Source: Thermoprotei archaeon (GTDB taxonomy: Archaea; Thermoproteota; Thermoprotei; Thermofilales; B15-G2). Taken from it: 6,211 bases of DNA. Numbering within the stretch: the first letter of the stretch is position 1; each line of letters starts with the position of its first letter. The DNA lies in NCBI GenBank assembly GCA_003649445.1, contig QMRV01000112.1:1-6211 (forward strand), given 5' to 3'. The notes under the pieces are model-generated. The model did not search any database. It saw nothing but the letters and a program-made list of their open reading frames with translations, and was not told where the DNA came from. The position numbers and the translations under genes are program-made. Positions 1 through 5,344 of this stretch are shown here, piece after piece.

Positions 1-1
1 C

Positions 2-379
2 CACGTATATGTCGTAGTCCTAAATTCTTCAAGTTGGCGTATATATGAGGGCGCTACGCCGCTAGAAGTACCCGCAGGTCCAGGCGACTGGATTATTGCC
101 TTAAGCCACATGGGCTACGGAGTAAAACAGGGCACGAGCATAAAGAAGACCATAGTAGTGACTATAAGAGGAGTCGTCTCTGGTCCAAGTCCCGGACTGA
201 AGCCCTACATAGTGATCAAGGGGAGCGGCTATACTGTCTGCCCTGAGGAGAAAGTAGTTACTGCAGGAGGCTCTGAAACAAAGTACTCTGAAGCACTAGT
301 CGAGAAATACAAGGTAGCCGAGAGGAGAATAGCGGCTGTAGAAGACTACTTCATGCTCGAAGTAGGCTACAGAGGCTAA
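2..379 (+). CDS. Unrecognised, probably exported protein; C-terminal part only
   Basis: The reading frame is open from the left edge, so the 5' end lies outside the window and 125 residues are visible. The ATG at 110 is codon 37 of this stretch and is unlikely to be the true start, because the sequence before it reads as normal protein with the same codon use. The visible part is rich in Val, Gly and Pro and looks beta-stranded (for example VVTIRGVVSG, then KPYIVIKGSGYTV), with a single Cys in YTVCPEEK. It ends in a charged, probably helical stretch (SEALVEKYKVAERRIAAVEDY). No membrane segment is present in the visible part. The stop lies 21 bases before a pilin-like operon on the same strand, so a surface or pilus-related role is inferred from context only. 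I do not recognise the family. Confidence 0.75.
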   Translation, partial: HVYVVVLNSSSWRIYEGATPLEVPAGPGDWIIALSHMGYGVKQGTSIKKTIVVTIRGVVSGPSPGLKPYIVIKGSGYTVCPEEKVVTAGGSETKYSEALVEKYKVAERRIAAVEDYFMLEVGYRG

Positions 380-386
380 TTTTTAA
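380..386 (+). promoter_or_regulatory. TATA-like T-tract before the pilin-like operon
   Basis: TTTTTAA lies directly after the stop of the preceding gene and at -21 to -15 from the ATG at 401. No Shine-Dalgarno sequence precedes that ATG, which suggests a leaderless transcript with its own promoter. The box is closer to the start than the usual -31 to -24. It could instead be a U-tract terminator for the upstream gene, or serve both purposes. Confidence 0.35.
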
Positions 387-400
387 CACATTTCTTCTCC

Positions 401-787
401 ATGAATAGGAGAGCTCAAGTCTATACTCTAGACGCTCTAGTAGCCCTACTCGTCTTAGTTCTCGCTCTATCAGTTTGCCTGCAAATAGGCTACCTGAAGC
501 CTCCTCAAGTAAAGTATCCTTCTGACGCCGAGAGAATACTAGGAATACTACTAGAATCTTATGAAATACAGAACGCAGTCTACAGAAACGACCCAGAAAC
601 TATTAAAGCCTACCTAGAATCAATGCTACCTAAAGGCGCAGAATACTTTCTAGCAGTATTTGATGAAAACTGGAAGCTCTTATTCAAGATCGGTGTAGAA
701 GTAGACGGAGTGCCGGCAGTAGCTCAGCTTACAGGAGTAAACGGTACACTCGAAGTACGCTACATAGTCTTCAAGGTGAAGCTATGA
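401..787 (+). CDS. Pilin-like protein with class III-type signal (RAQVYTLDAL)
   Basis: This is a 128-residue protein. The N-terminus is MNRRAQVYTLDAL followed by a hydrophobic helix to about residue 29. It matches the layout of archaeal class III signal sequences: short basic leader, then Gly/Ala-Gln, then a hydrophobic assembly helix. Cleavage would be expected between Ala5 and Gln6, by analogy with prepilin peptidases of this class; the acidic residue (Asp11) is the sixth mature residue rather than the usual fifth. The remainder (30-128) is a small outside domain: a helix near 42-75, then LPKGAEYFLAVFD and beta strands. Similar (R)(A/G)Q.YTL(E/D)A proteins are known from euryarchaeal pilin-like clusters, as recalled and not searched. 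It leads an operon and overlaps the next gene by 4 bases. A minor pilin or pseudopilin is the best guess. Confidence 0.7.
   Translation: MNRRAQVYTLDALVALLVLVLALSVCLQIGYLKPPQVKYPSDAERILGILLESYEIQNAVYRNDPETIKAYLESMLPKGAEYFLAVFDENWKLLFKIGVEVDGVPAVAQLTGVNGTLEVRYIVFKVKL
774..779 (+). promoter_or_regulatory. Shine-Dalgarno site for the second pilin-like gene
   Basis: AGGTGA lies 4 bases before the ATG at 784, inside the last codons of the preceding gene. It is complementary to the conserved archaeal 16S 3' end (anti-SD UCACCU). Together with the ATGA stop/start overlap it fixes the start and indicates translational coupling. Confidence 0.7.
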
Positions 788-1386
788 GCAGAGGACAACT
801 ATACACTACAACAACGCTAGTAATAGCCACACTAGTAGTAGCCGCAACAATAATGGCAGTAGCCTTTACGCCGAGCCACATACCAGTAGCAGGAGTAGAA
901 TCAGTTCTGCTCAGAGGCCAGCTATACACACTAACCGTAAACACATTAGCTTACGCGAGTAGAGGCGGAGACTTCAAAACATTTCTAAGTCAGCAGCTAG
1001 CTAAAGCCAGTAAAGCATACATACCGGTAAAACAGGTGGACGTGAAAGAAGTCTCTATTAAACAAGGTTTATCGAAGTGTACTGTAGAGTACAGGACTCC
1101 ATACGGCACAGAAAAATTCACGGTATATCTTCAAGTAAAAATACTAGATAAGAGGACTCGCCTCGATTCGACAACAGGACTCTACGTAGTAGAGTTAAAT
1201 GTAGAGGCGTCCTGCGACCAGTACTATCCAAAGAAAATACACTTCTACAGCAGTACAGGCAAAACATCCTACAAGTGGACAGGACAGTACTACAAGGTAG
1301 CAGTATACTTGCAGGAGAAAAAGAAGTTCACTTTATATGCAGTAGACTGGCGGAACATAAGAGTCTACATTGAGGTGAATCCGTGA
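784..1386 (+). CDS. Pilin-like protein with RGQLYT signal, second gene of the operon
   Basis: This is a 200-residue protein. MSRGQLYTTTTLV leads into a hydrophobic helix (about 11-28), the same architecture as the preceding gene. Cleavage between Gly4 and Gln5 is expected for a class III-like signal, although the conserved acidic residue after the Gln is replaced by Thr. The mature ectodomain (about 30-200) is mostly beta with many Tyr, Lys and Thr, and has two Cys (99 and 144) that could form a disulfide outside the cell. The hexapeptide RGQLYT occurs again at 44-49, just after the helix. The start is fixed by a strong Shine-Dalgarno site and a 4-base ATGA overlap with the upstream stop. I infer a surface-exposed minor pilin or a pilus-associated protein; the exact family is not recognised. 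Confidence 0.7.
   Translation: MSRGQLYTTTTLVIATLVVAATIMAVAFTPSHIPVAGVESVLLRGQLYTLTVNTLAYASRGGDFKTFLSQQLAKASKAYIPVKQVDVKEVSIKQGLSKCTVEYRTPYGTEKFTVYLQVKILDKRTRLDSTTGLYVVELNVEASCDQYYPKKIHFYSSTGKTSYKWTGQYYKVAVYLQEKKKFTLYAVDWRNIRVYIEVNP
1372..1378 (+). promoter_or_regulatory. Shine-Dalgarno site deciding a GTG start
   Basis: GAGGTGA lies 4 bases before the GTG at 1383, inside the C-terminal codons of the preceding gene. An in-frame TGA at 1371-1373 excludes any longer start, so this site and the GTG that overlaps the upstream TGA define the N-terminus of the third protein. Confidence 0.75.
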
Positions 1387-1802
1387 ACACACTAGAATAC
1401 CTACTAGTAATAGTAGCTCTGACAGCACTACTAGTAGCAGGAACAACAACAGCCATACAGCAGCTAACACGCACAAAACCGTCGTTCAGTTACCTCAAAT
1501 TACACTTACTGATAGAAGTAGCCGCCAGCAAACCATACACAGTACTTGAGACAAAAATCTATATACCAGAAGGAGTTATCCTAAAGTTCACAGACAATAA
1601 AGTTACAGTAGAAGGCACAGTATTCGAATACACTTTAATAAAGAAACACGACTACTACAACATAGTAGCATACGCGACAACAAACACAATACAGTATAAG
1701 GTGAAGTTCAGTAACTTAGAGCTAAAAGGAGGGCATACATACCGCCTACTACTAAAATCGGAGCCCTCGAAAATAACAATAATGGTTTTGGATTATAATT
1801 GA
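1383..1802 (+). CDS. Pilin-like/TLEYLL-helix exported protein, third gene of the operon
   Basis: This is a 139-residue protein starting at GTG (read as Met). The N-terminus NTLEYLLVIVALTALLVAG is a hydrophobic helix with a Glu at residue 5, as in the mature N-terminal helix of type IV pilins (Glu at mature position 5). There is no basic leader and no Gly/Ala-Gln processing site, and none can be added because a stop lies four codons upstream of the GTG. The rest (about 32-139) is a beta-rich domain without Cys, ending in ITIMVLDYN. The gene overlaps the preceding one by 4 bases (GTGA) behind a strong Shine-Dalgarno site, so it is made with the other two. It may stay anchored by its N-terminal helix or join the assembly unprocessed. 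Its function is inferred from context. Confidence 0.7.
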   Translation: MNTLEYLLVIVALTALLVAGTTTAIQQLTRTKPSFSYLKLHLLIEVAASKPYTVLETKIYIPEGVILKFTDNKVTVEGTVFEYTLIKKHDYYNIVAYATTNTIQYKVKFSNLELKGGHTYRLLLKSEPSKITIMVLDYN

Positions 1803-1878
1803 TTCGTACCAATTCTTTGAGCTTACAATTAAGTATTAATATTTTGTGAAATATTTATGATTTAACATGGTCTCCATA
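1803..1878. other. AT-rich gap between convergent genes
   Basis: These 76 bases separate the ends of the pilin-like operon and the convergent small membrane protein gene. The sequence is very AT-rich. I see no convincing hairpin; short T runs on the plus strand could end transcription, but nothing stands out. Confidence 0.4.
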
Positions 1879-2349
1879 TTACTTGAAACCAGATAAAATT
1901 AAAATATAACTAAAGAATTGAAGAAGATACGAAAATAGTAGCAGATAAAATGCTACGGTATTCTTGCCTTTCTCATAATATCTCAATAATCCGTAAAGTA
2001 ACTCATTAAGGCTTAAGGGAACCTCATTGCCGTCTTCAAATACTAATATTGCTGGCGAAATACATACTTTTATATTGTCAATAAATGCTATTTCATCACG
2101 CTTTATTTTAATTTCCTTAATTCTGTTAGTTTTTTCTATTTTAAGTATTTTCGATAGTAAAGTAAGTCCTTTCTCATCAGTTATTATTGTTTTATTATTA
2201 AGGTCATAAATAAGGCGTAGCAATATTTCAGCTTTTCTACTCAAATATAAGTATAGTATATCTAAGTTAGCTATTGCTATAGCAATAATTCCCAGAATTA
2301 TACTGAGTAGTGTAGATATTACTGGGATTGAGGGAATCTGTATGCTCAT
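1879..2349 (-). CDS. Small protein with two membrane segments, unknown function
   Basis: This is a 156-residue protein. A hydrophobic helix covers about 9-36 (IPVISTLLSIILGIIAIAIANL and onward) and a second covers about 131-153 (TVAFYLLLFSYLLQFFSYIL). The charged loop between them (about 37-130) contains RKAEILLRLIYDL, a Lys/Glu-rich stretch (KILKIEKTNRIKEIKIKRDE) and a strand pair ending in AILVFEDGNEVPLSLNELLYGLLRYYEKG. This hairpin layout would put the middle domain on one side of the membrane, probably the cytoplasm given its many Lys and Arg. The ATG has a TATA box at -31 to -24 and no Shine-Dalgarno site, as expected for a leaderless gene. It stands alone, convergent to the pilin-like operon, and is much more AT-rich than its neighbours with TTA rather than CTA leucine codons, so transfer is possible. 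I do not recognise the family. Confidence 0.7.
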   Translation of the reverse strand: MSIQIPSIPVISTLLSIILGIIAIAIANLDILYLYLSRKAEILLRLIYDLNNKTIITDEKGLTLLSKILKIEKTNRIKEIKIKRDEIAFIDNIKVCISPAILVFEDGNEVPLSLNELLYGLLRYYEKGKNTVAFYLLLFSYLLQFFSYILILSGFK

Positions 2350-2372
2350 CTATACTATTTATAATATCCCGC

Positions 2373-2380
2373 TATTTAAA
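2373..2380 (-). promoter_or_regulatory. TATA box of the small membrane protein gene
   Basis: On the minus strand this reads TTTAAATA, preceded by TATAAG (a possible BRE region). It sits at -31 to -24 from the ATG at 2349, the classic position for an archaeal leaderless promoter. Confidence 0.65.
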
Positions 2381-2496
2381 CTTATAACAATAATTCAGTT
2401 CTTTATTCATGTACTTTAAATATTAAGAGATAATATCGAGATAGAAAGTTTATTACATAGAAGGTTATGGTATTTGGTATCATTAGGATTTTATGA

Positions 2497-2515
2497 TGTA
2501 TGAGTTTTTGTATGA
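2497..2515 (+). repeat. Two TGTATGA direct repeats, possible operator
   Basis: TGTATGA occurs at 2497-2503 and 2509-2515, 12 bases apart start to start, about 32-50 bases before the ribbon-helix-helix gene. The second copy runs into TATGATATAT, which may be part of its promoter. Spacing near one helical turn suits cooperative binding of ribbon-helix-helix dimers. Autoregulation is inferred. The rest of 2381-2546 holds no gene that I can support. Confidence 0.3.
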
Positions 2516-2525
2516 TATATGCTAA

Positions 2526-2532
2526 TTTATAA
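2526..2532 (+). promoter_or_regulatory. TATA-like box before the ribbon-helix-helix gene
   Basis: TTTATAA sits at -21 to -15 from the ATG at 2547, the same offset as the box before the gene at 401. TATGATATAT at 2511-2520 (-36 to -27) is an alternative in the more usual position. No Shine-Dalgarno site is present. Confidence 0.35.
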
Positions 2533-2546
2533 GCTGTTTCTTCTTC

Positions 2547-2855
2547 ATGCCTCATATCTTTGTTAGTAAGGAAGTGTATGTGGCTTTGAGGAAGCTGAAG
2601 GAGTCTCGTGGAGTAACCTATAGCGAGGTTATTGAGGCTATGCTTAAAGAAAACAAGGACATTGGGCTTATAATGGAAGAACAGTTGCATGTACTCAAGC
2701 AGATTTACTCGCTTTTACTTCGAATAGAAGAAAGGCTTGCTTCCACGAAGCCTCTTATTGTCGAAAAAGAATCTAAAGCTGAAGTGACTAAAGAGTTACC
2801 AAGTTTTATTGTAGATAATCCTTGGGTAAGTGTATTGGCGAGTAAGCGGAACTAG
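2547..2855 (+). CDS. Ribbon-helix-helix (CopG/VapB-like) DNA-binding protein
   Basis: This is a 102-residue protein. Residues 2-35 match the ribbon-helix-helix pattern: a short strand (PHIFV), then VSKEVYVALRKLKESRG as the first helix and TYSEVIEAMLKEN as the second. The pattern is typical of archaeal VapB-type antitoxins and CopG-like regulators, which dimerise through the strand and bind DNA with it. Residues 42-64 (IMEEQLHVLKQIYSLLLRIEERL) look like a coiled coil or amphipathic helix. The tail ends LPSFIVDNPWVSVLASKRN and may be a partner-binding peptide. No toxin gene (PIN, RelE or MNT type) lies beside it, so an orphan antitoxin or a plain regulator is possible. Direct repeats upstream could be its operator. 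The gene is tail-to-tail with the Lys-rich membrane protein, and the two stops share one CTAG. Confidence 0.75.
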   Translation: MPHIFVSKEVYVALRKLKESRGVTYSEVIEAMLKENKDIGLIMEEQLHVLKQIYSLLLRIEERLASTKPLIVEKESKAEVTKELPSFIVDNPWVSVLASKRN

Positions 2856-3652
2856 TACTCGATTCTATTAAGCAGATCGGCAATAGATAATACTTCACTC
2901 TTATTCCTTGTTTTCTTTTTCCTCAAGAAAGGCTTCCTTACATGCTTCTTTAACTCAATATTTTTCTCTATTGTCTTCTCAGGAGAACTCTTCTTTATTA
3001 TCAGAGACTTTCTCTTTAGCGCTAAAGACCTTTTTACTGCAGTAGGCCTTGTTTTCACGGGCTTCTTTTCTATGTTTTTCTTACATCTAGTGTATGCTAC
3101 GTGTATGGTTAATGGTATTAATGATAGCGCGAGCAGGGGTGCTAGCTGAAGCCACTTCACTGACACTTTTTCTTTAACCTCTATTACTCCTCCCTGAAAA
3201 TTACACACATATTCTTCAGTAGTAGCTCCAATTAACTTTATTTTAATTAAGCCGTAGGGTACGTTTTCAACAACAATAATATTGTTTTCAAAGGAATCTA
3301 CTTTAATTGAATAGTTGCTCGAGAGAATAGTTATTTCCGCTTTAATGTACTTAGGTAGCTTTAAAACAAGTCTACCTACTTTGACTTTAAGTCTATACGC
3401 GTGATTCGGCTCGGTAATAAACTCGTATACAGTAGTATTCTTTACAATTATTTTTACTAACGTAGGCTTGCTTATGTTTAGGTAGACGTGAGTCGAGTTA
3501 ATTAGTATCGGGGAAGCTCCTTCAGCCACTACAGCGCATAGATCTGTTATTGTCTGGTTTTCTTGATTAAGTACAGTTATGTAGACTGGCTCACTTAAAC
3601 AAGTAGTCAGCGTTGCCGATAGTAGGAGTAGCAGTAGCACTGTTTTCTGCAT
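2852..3652 (-). CDS. Membrane-anchored protein, beta ectodomain and Lys/Arg-rich tail
   Basis: This is a 266-residue protein of unrecognised family. MQKTVLLLLLLSATLTTCLS is a signal peptide-like start. Residues about 21-165 form a beta-rich outside domain with N-glycosylation sequons at Asn32, 52, 59, 72 and 113 and Cys at 39 and 150. Residues about 167-187 (WLQLAPLLALSLIPLTIHVAY) are a membrane segment. The tail 188-266 has 27 Lys/Arg in 79 residues against 7 acidic ones, which places it in the cytoplasm by the positive-inside rule. It ends in a small helical motif, LSIADLLNRIEY. The tail could contact nucleic acid, acidic lipids or a partner; this is inference. The gene is divergent from the 3685-4320 operon across 32 bases with one shared TATA-like box, which suggests co-regulation and a common complex. 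Confidence 0.75.
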   Translation of the reverse strand: MQKTVLLLLLLSATLTTCLSEPVYITVLNQENQTITDLCAVVAEGASPILINSTHVYLNISKPTLVKIIVKNTTVYEFITEPNHAYRLKVKVGRLVLKLPKYIKAEITILSSNYSIKVDSFENNIIVVENVPYGLIKIKLIGATTEEYVCNFQGGVIEVKEKVSVKWLQLAPLLALSLIPLTIHVAYTRCKKNIEKKPVKTRPTAVKRSLALKRKSLIIKKSSPEKTIEKNIELKKHVRKPFLRKKKTRNKSEVLSIADLLNRIEY

Positions 3653-3664
3653 AATGTAGGAGTA

Positions 3665-3672
3665 TTTTTAAA
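3665..3672. promoter_or_regulatory. Shared divergent TATA-like box
   Basis: TTTTTAAA (TTTAAAAA on the minus strand) lies almost exactly midway between the two divergent ATGs, at -20 to -13 from each. It is the only TATA-like element in the 32-base gap, so both genes appear to use it. The spacing is shorter than normal for archaeal promoters. Confidence 0.45.
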
Positions 3673-3684
3673 TCAACTACAACC

Positions 3685-4320
3685 ATGAGCCCCGCCATAA
3701 TAGTGCTCTTATTGATCGCTTGTACTAGTCCGCTTCAAGGCTGTAGGTCTTACCTAGTAGTCTACGCAATTAAAGTGAGCTGTGCCTACCAGTTGCTTAA
3801 ACCCTATTTAAGCGATATAGCGTACTACGCTGAGAAAACAGAGTACTGGGAATACTCTAGGAGCAATCTAAAGGAGCTGATTACAGCGTACTATAAGAGA
3901 GCATACGACTTAATTAAAGTGAATAAGATTGAGGAAGCATCATACTACTTAGCGGTTTCACTAAGCCTGCTAATAGACCTTATTCCACACAACTATTCGC
4001 TTAAAGAAGTTGTAGTCTACATTAAGACAGTAGACTTAAATGAAGTAACGGTTTTGGAAGGCTCTGTTGAAGAAATATTGAGCTACGTGGAGAACACTAA
4101 GCCAAAGAATCCTCGCGAATACTCTATAGTCTACTTATCTACAGCACTAAGCCTAGTCAATAAGCTTCCCTTAAGTGCATTCGAGAGACTACTGTTTACA
4201 CCTGTGCTTAGAGAAATGTTCATAGCCTCAATAATATTCACAGCACTACTCTTCTCAATACTGTTAAGGAAAAAGGCTAGATTCGAGGGAGTGGGAATAG
4301 AGTATGAAAAACTACCTTAA
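3685..4320 (+). CDS. Exported helical protein with C-terminal membrane anchor
   Basis: This is a 211-residue protein of unrecognised family. The N-terminus (MSPAIIVLLLIACTSPLQGC) looks like a short signal peptide; a GTG at 3703 (residue 7) is an alternative start that would shorten it. Residues about 30-172 are predicted largely helical and rich in Tyr, Leu and Ser (for example ELITAYYKRAYDLIKVNKIEEASYYLAVSLSLLID), somewhat like a helical-hairpin repeat fold. Residues 176-195 (EMFIASIIFTALLFSILL, then RKK) form a C-terminal membrane segment with a short basic-to-acidic cytoplasmic tail. Cys 13, 20 and 33 lie near the N-terminus. The gene leads an operon and overlaps the next by 17 bases. Its topology (outside domain, single C-terminal anchor) matches that of the divergent neighbour, suggesting partners. 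Confidence 0.7.
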   Translation: MSPAIIVLLLIACTSPLQGCRSYLVVYAIKVSCAYQLLKPYLSDIAYYAEKTEYWEYSRSNLKELITAYYKRAYDLIKVNKIEEASYYLAVSLSLLIDLIPHNYSLKEVVVYIKTVDLNEVTVLEGSVEEILSYVENTKPKNPREYSIVYLSTALSLVNKLPLSAFERLLFTPVLREMFIASIIFTALLFSILLRKKARFEGVGIEYEKLP

Positions 4321-5344
4321 ACTACTCACATTAATTACACTAATTCTAGTAGCTGTAACAGTTTACGCCAAGCCAGTCGACTTAAAAGAAGCCTACAGGA
4401 AAGTAAAAGGTCTTGAAGCATACTGCCGCCTAGAAAGCTGTGAAGGCTTTCTTACAGTAAAAATAGTTGTTTCAGGAAAACCGCCCTACAGACTAGCAGT
4501 CAAGTATGCAGACAAGATACTAAACTATTCTTTCAGCCAAGACATCTACATAGTCGAAGTAAGACACAGAGAAGTAGGCTCACATACAGTCAAAGTAGTG
4601 CTAGGCGACAGCGCAAACCATACTGTAGTCTTCACGTTTCAGATAGAGTTTGCTCAAGTAAATGTTGAGTGCGGATACTACTACGCACTAATACCATTAT
4701 TTTTCTTAGTAGCGCTTATACCAGAGATATTGGCGTATGCACCGAAGAAAACTAGAATTAAGGCTTCAGTAAACATATTCACAGCTTCTTCTTTCGCGCT
4801 ACTAGGCTACATTACAATACCTAAAACAATCCCAGTAGACAATGTACTCTACGTTTACTCAATAGTAGCCTCCATTACAGTACTTTTAGCGGCGCTATTC
4901 ACTAACATTAATGTGTTTAAACATACTCTAGAGTACTTAGCTATAACATGTCTACTTATAGGAATGACTGTTTACTTGGCAAATCCCTTGCCTCTAATAG
5001 TGGCTGGAGTAGGTAATGCGCTGTGGCTACTATGCGTAGTACTGTTTCCAAGCGAGTGGCGTAGCTTAGAGCGTTTAATAAAGTCGATTAACGTTCTATA
5101 CGCACTATTCATGATTACAGCGCAATTACTAGTCAATACTGCTACAGAAATAGCAGCCTACCTTATTGAGCCCTCGTGGGGAATGGCGAAAGCACTAACA
5201 ATAAACATTACACTAGTAGCAAACCTCTTAATGGCACTACCAGTACTAACACCACTATTCACACTAACAAAACTATACGCCACAACAAAACACGCAATAG
5301 AAGCAGAAAAAATAATAGATCAGCTGTCAAAAAGACGAAACTAA
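4304..5344 (+). CDS. Polytopic membrane protein with Ig/PKD-like ectodomain
   Basis: This is a 346-residue protein. Residues 1-22 (MKNYLKLLTLITLILVAVTV and YA) form a signal peptide. Residues about 23-125 form a beta-sandwich-like outside domain: SGKPPYRLAV, then GSHTVKVVLGDSANHT, has the GxPPY and G..TV.V...DS pattern seen in PKD/SprB-type Ig-like repeats. Cys 41 and 46 may pair. About seven membrane segments follow, near 126-146, 156-173, 181-200, 208-225, 229-248, 262-285 and 297-321. A charged tail (KLYATTKHAIEAEKIIDQLSKRRN) ends it. No transporter or enzyme signature is visible. The ATG overlaps the upstream gene by 17 bases; the purine-rich AGGGAGTG at 4286-4293 is a weak Shine-Dalgarno candidate. 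As the membrane core of the cluster it may hold the other two proteins (inference). Its 3' end overlaps the convergent gene by 18 bases. Confidence 0.7.
   Translation: MKNYLKLLTLITLILVAVTVYAKPVDLKEAYRKVKGLEAYCRLESCEGFLTVKIVVSGKPPYRLAVKYADKILNYSFSQDIYIVEVRHREVGSHTVKVVLGDSANHTVVFTFQIEFAQVNVECGYYYALIPLFFLVALIPEILAYAPKKTRIKASVNIFTASSFALLGYITIPKTIPVDNVLYVYSIVASITVLLAALFTNINVFKHTLEYLAITCLLIGMTVYLANPLPLIVAGVGNALWLLCVVLFPSEWRSLERLIKSINVLYALFMITAQLLVNTATEIAAYLIEPSWGMAKALTINITLVANLLMALPVLTPLFTLTKLYATTKHAIEAEKIIDQLSKRRN

Noticed and set aside
110..112. ATG as the start of the first gene
   Set aside because: The same frame is open to the left edge with protein-like sequence, so this Met is internal.
2027..2209. 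Plus-strand frame of 60 codons
   Set aside because: It lies entirely antisense to the small membrane protein gene; its hydrophobic composition is a by-product of AT-rich sequence.
2272..2287. Perfect 16-base palindrome TATTGCTATAGCAATA
   Set aside because: It lies inside the first membrane helix of the small membrane protein and follows from alternating Ile and Ala codons, so a binding site is not needed to explain it.
2403..2690. Minus-strand frame of 95 codons
   Set aside because: It overlaps half of the ribbon-helix-helix gene in antisense, shows no domain pattern and has no convincing promoter. The plus-strand gene has a recognisable domain.
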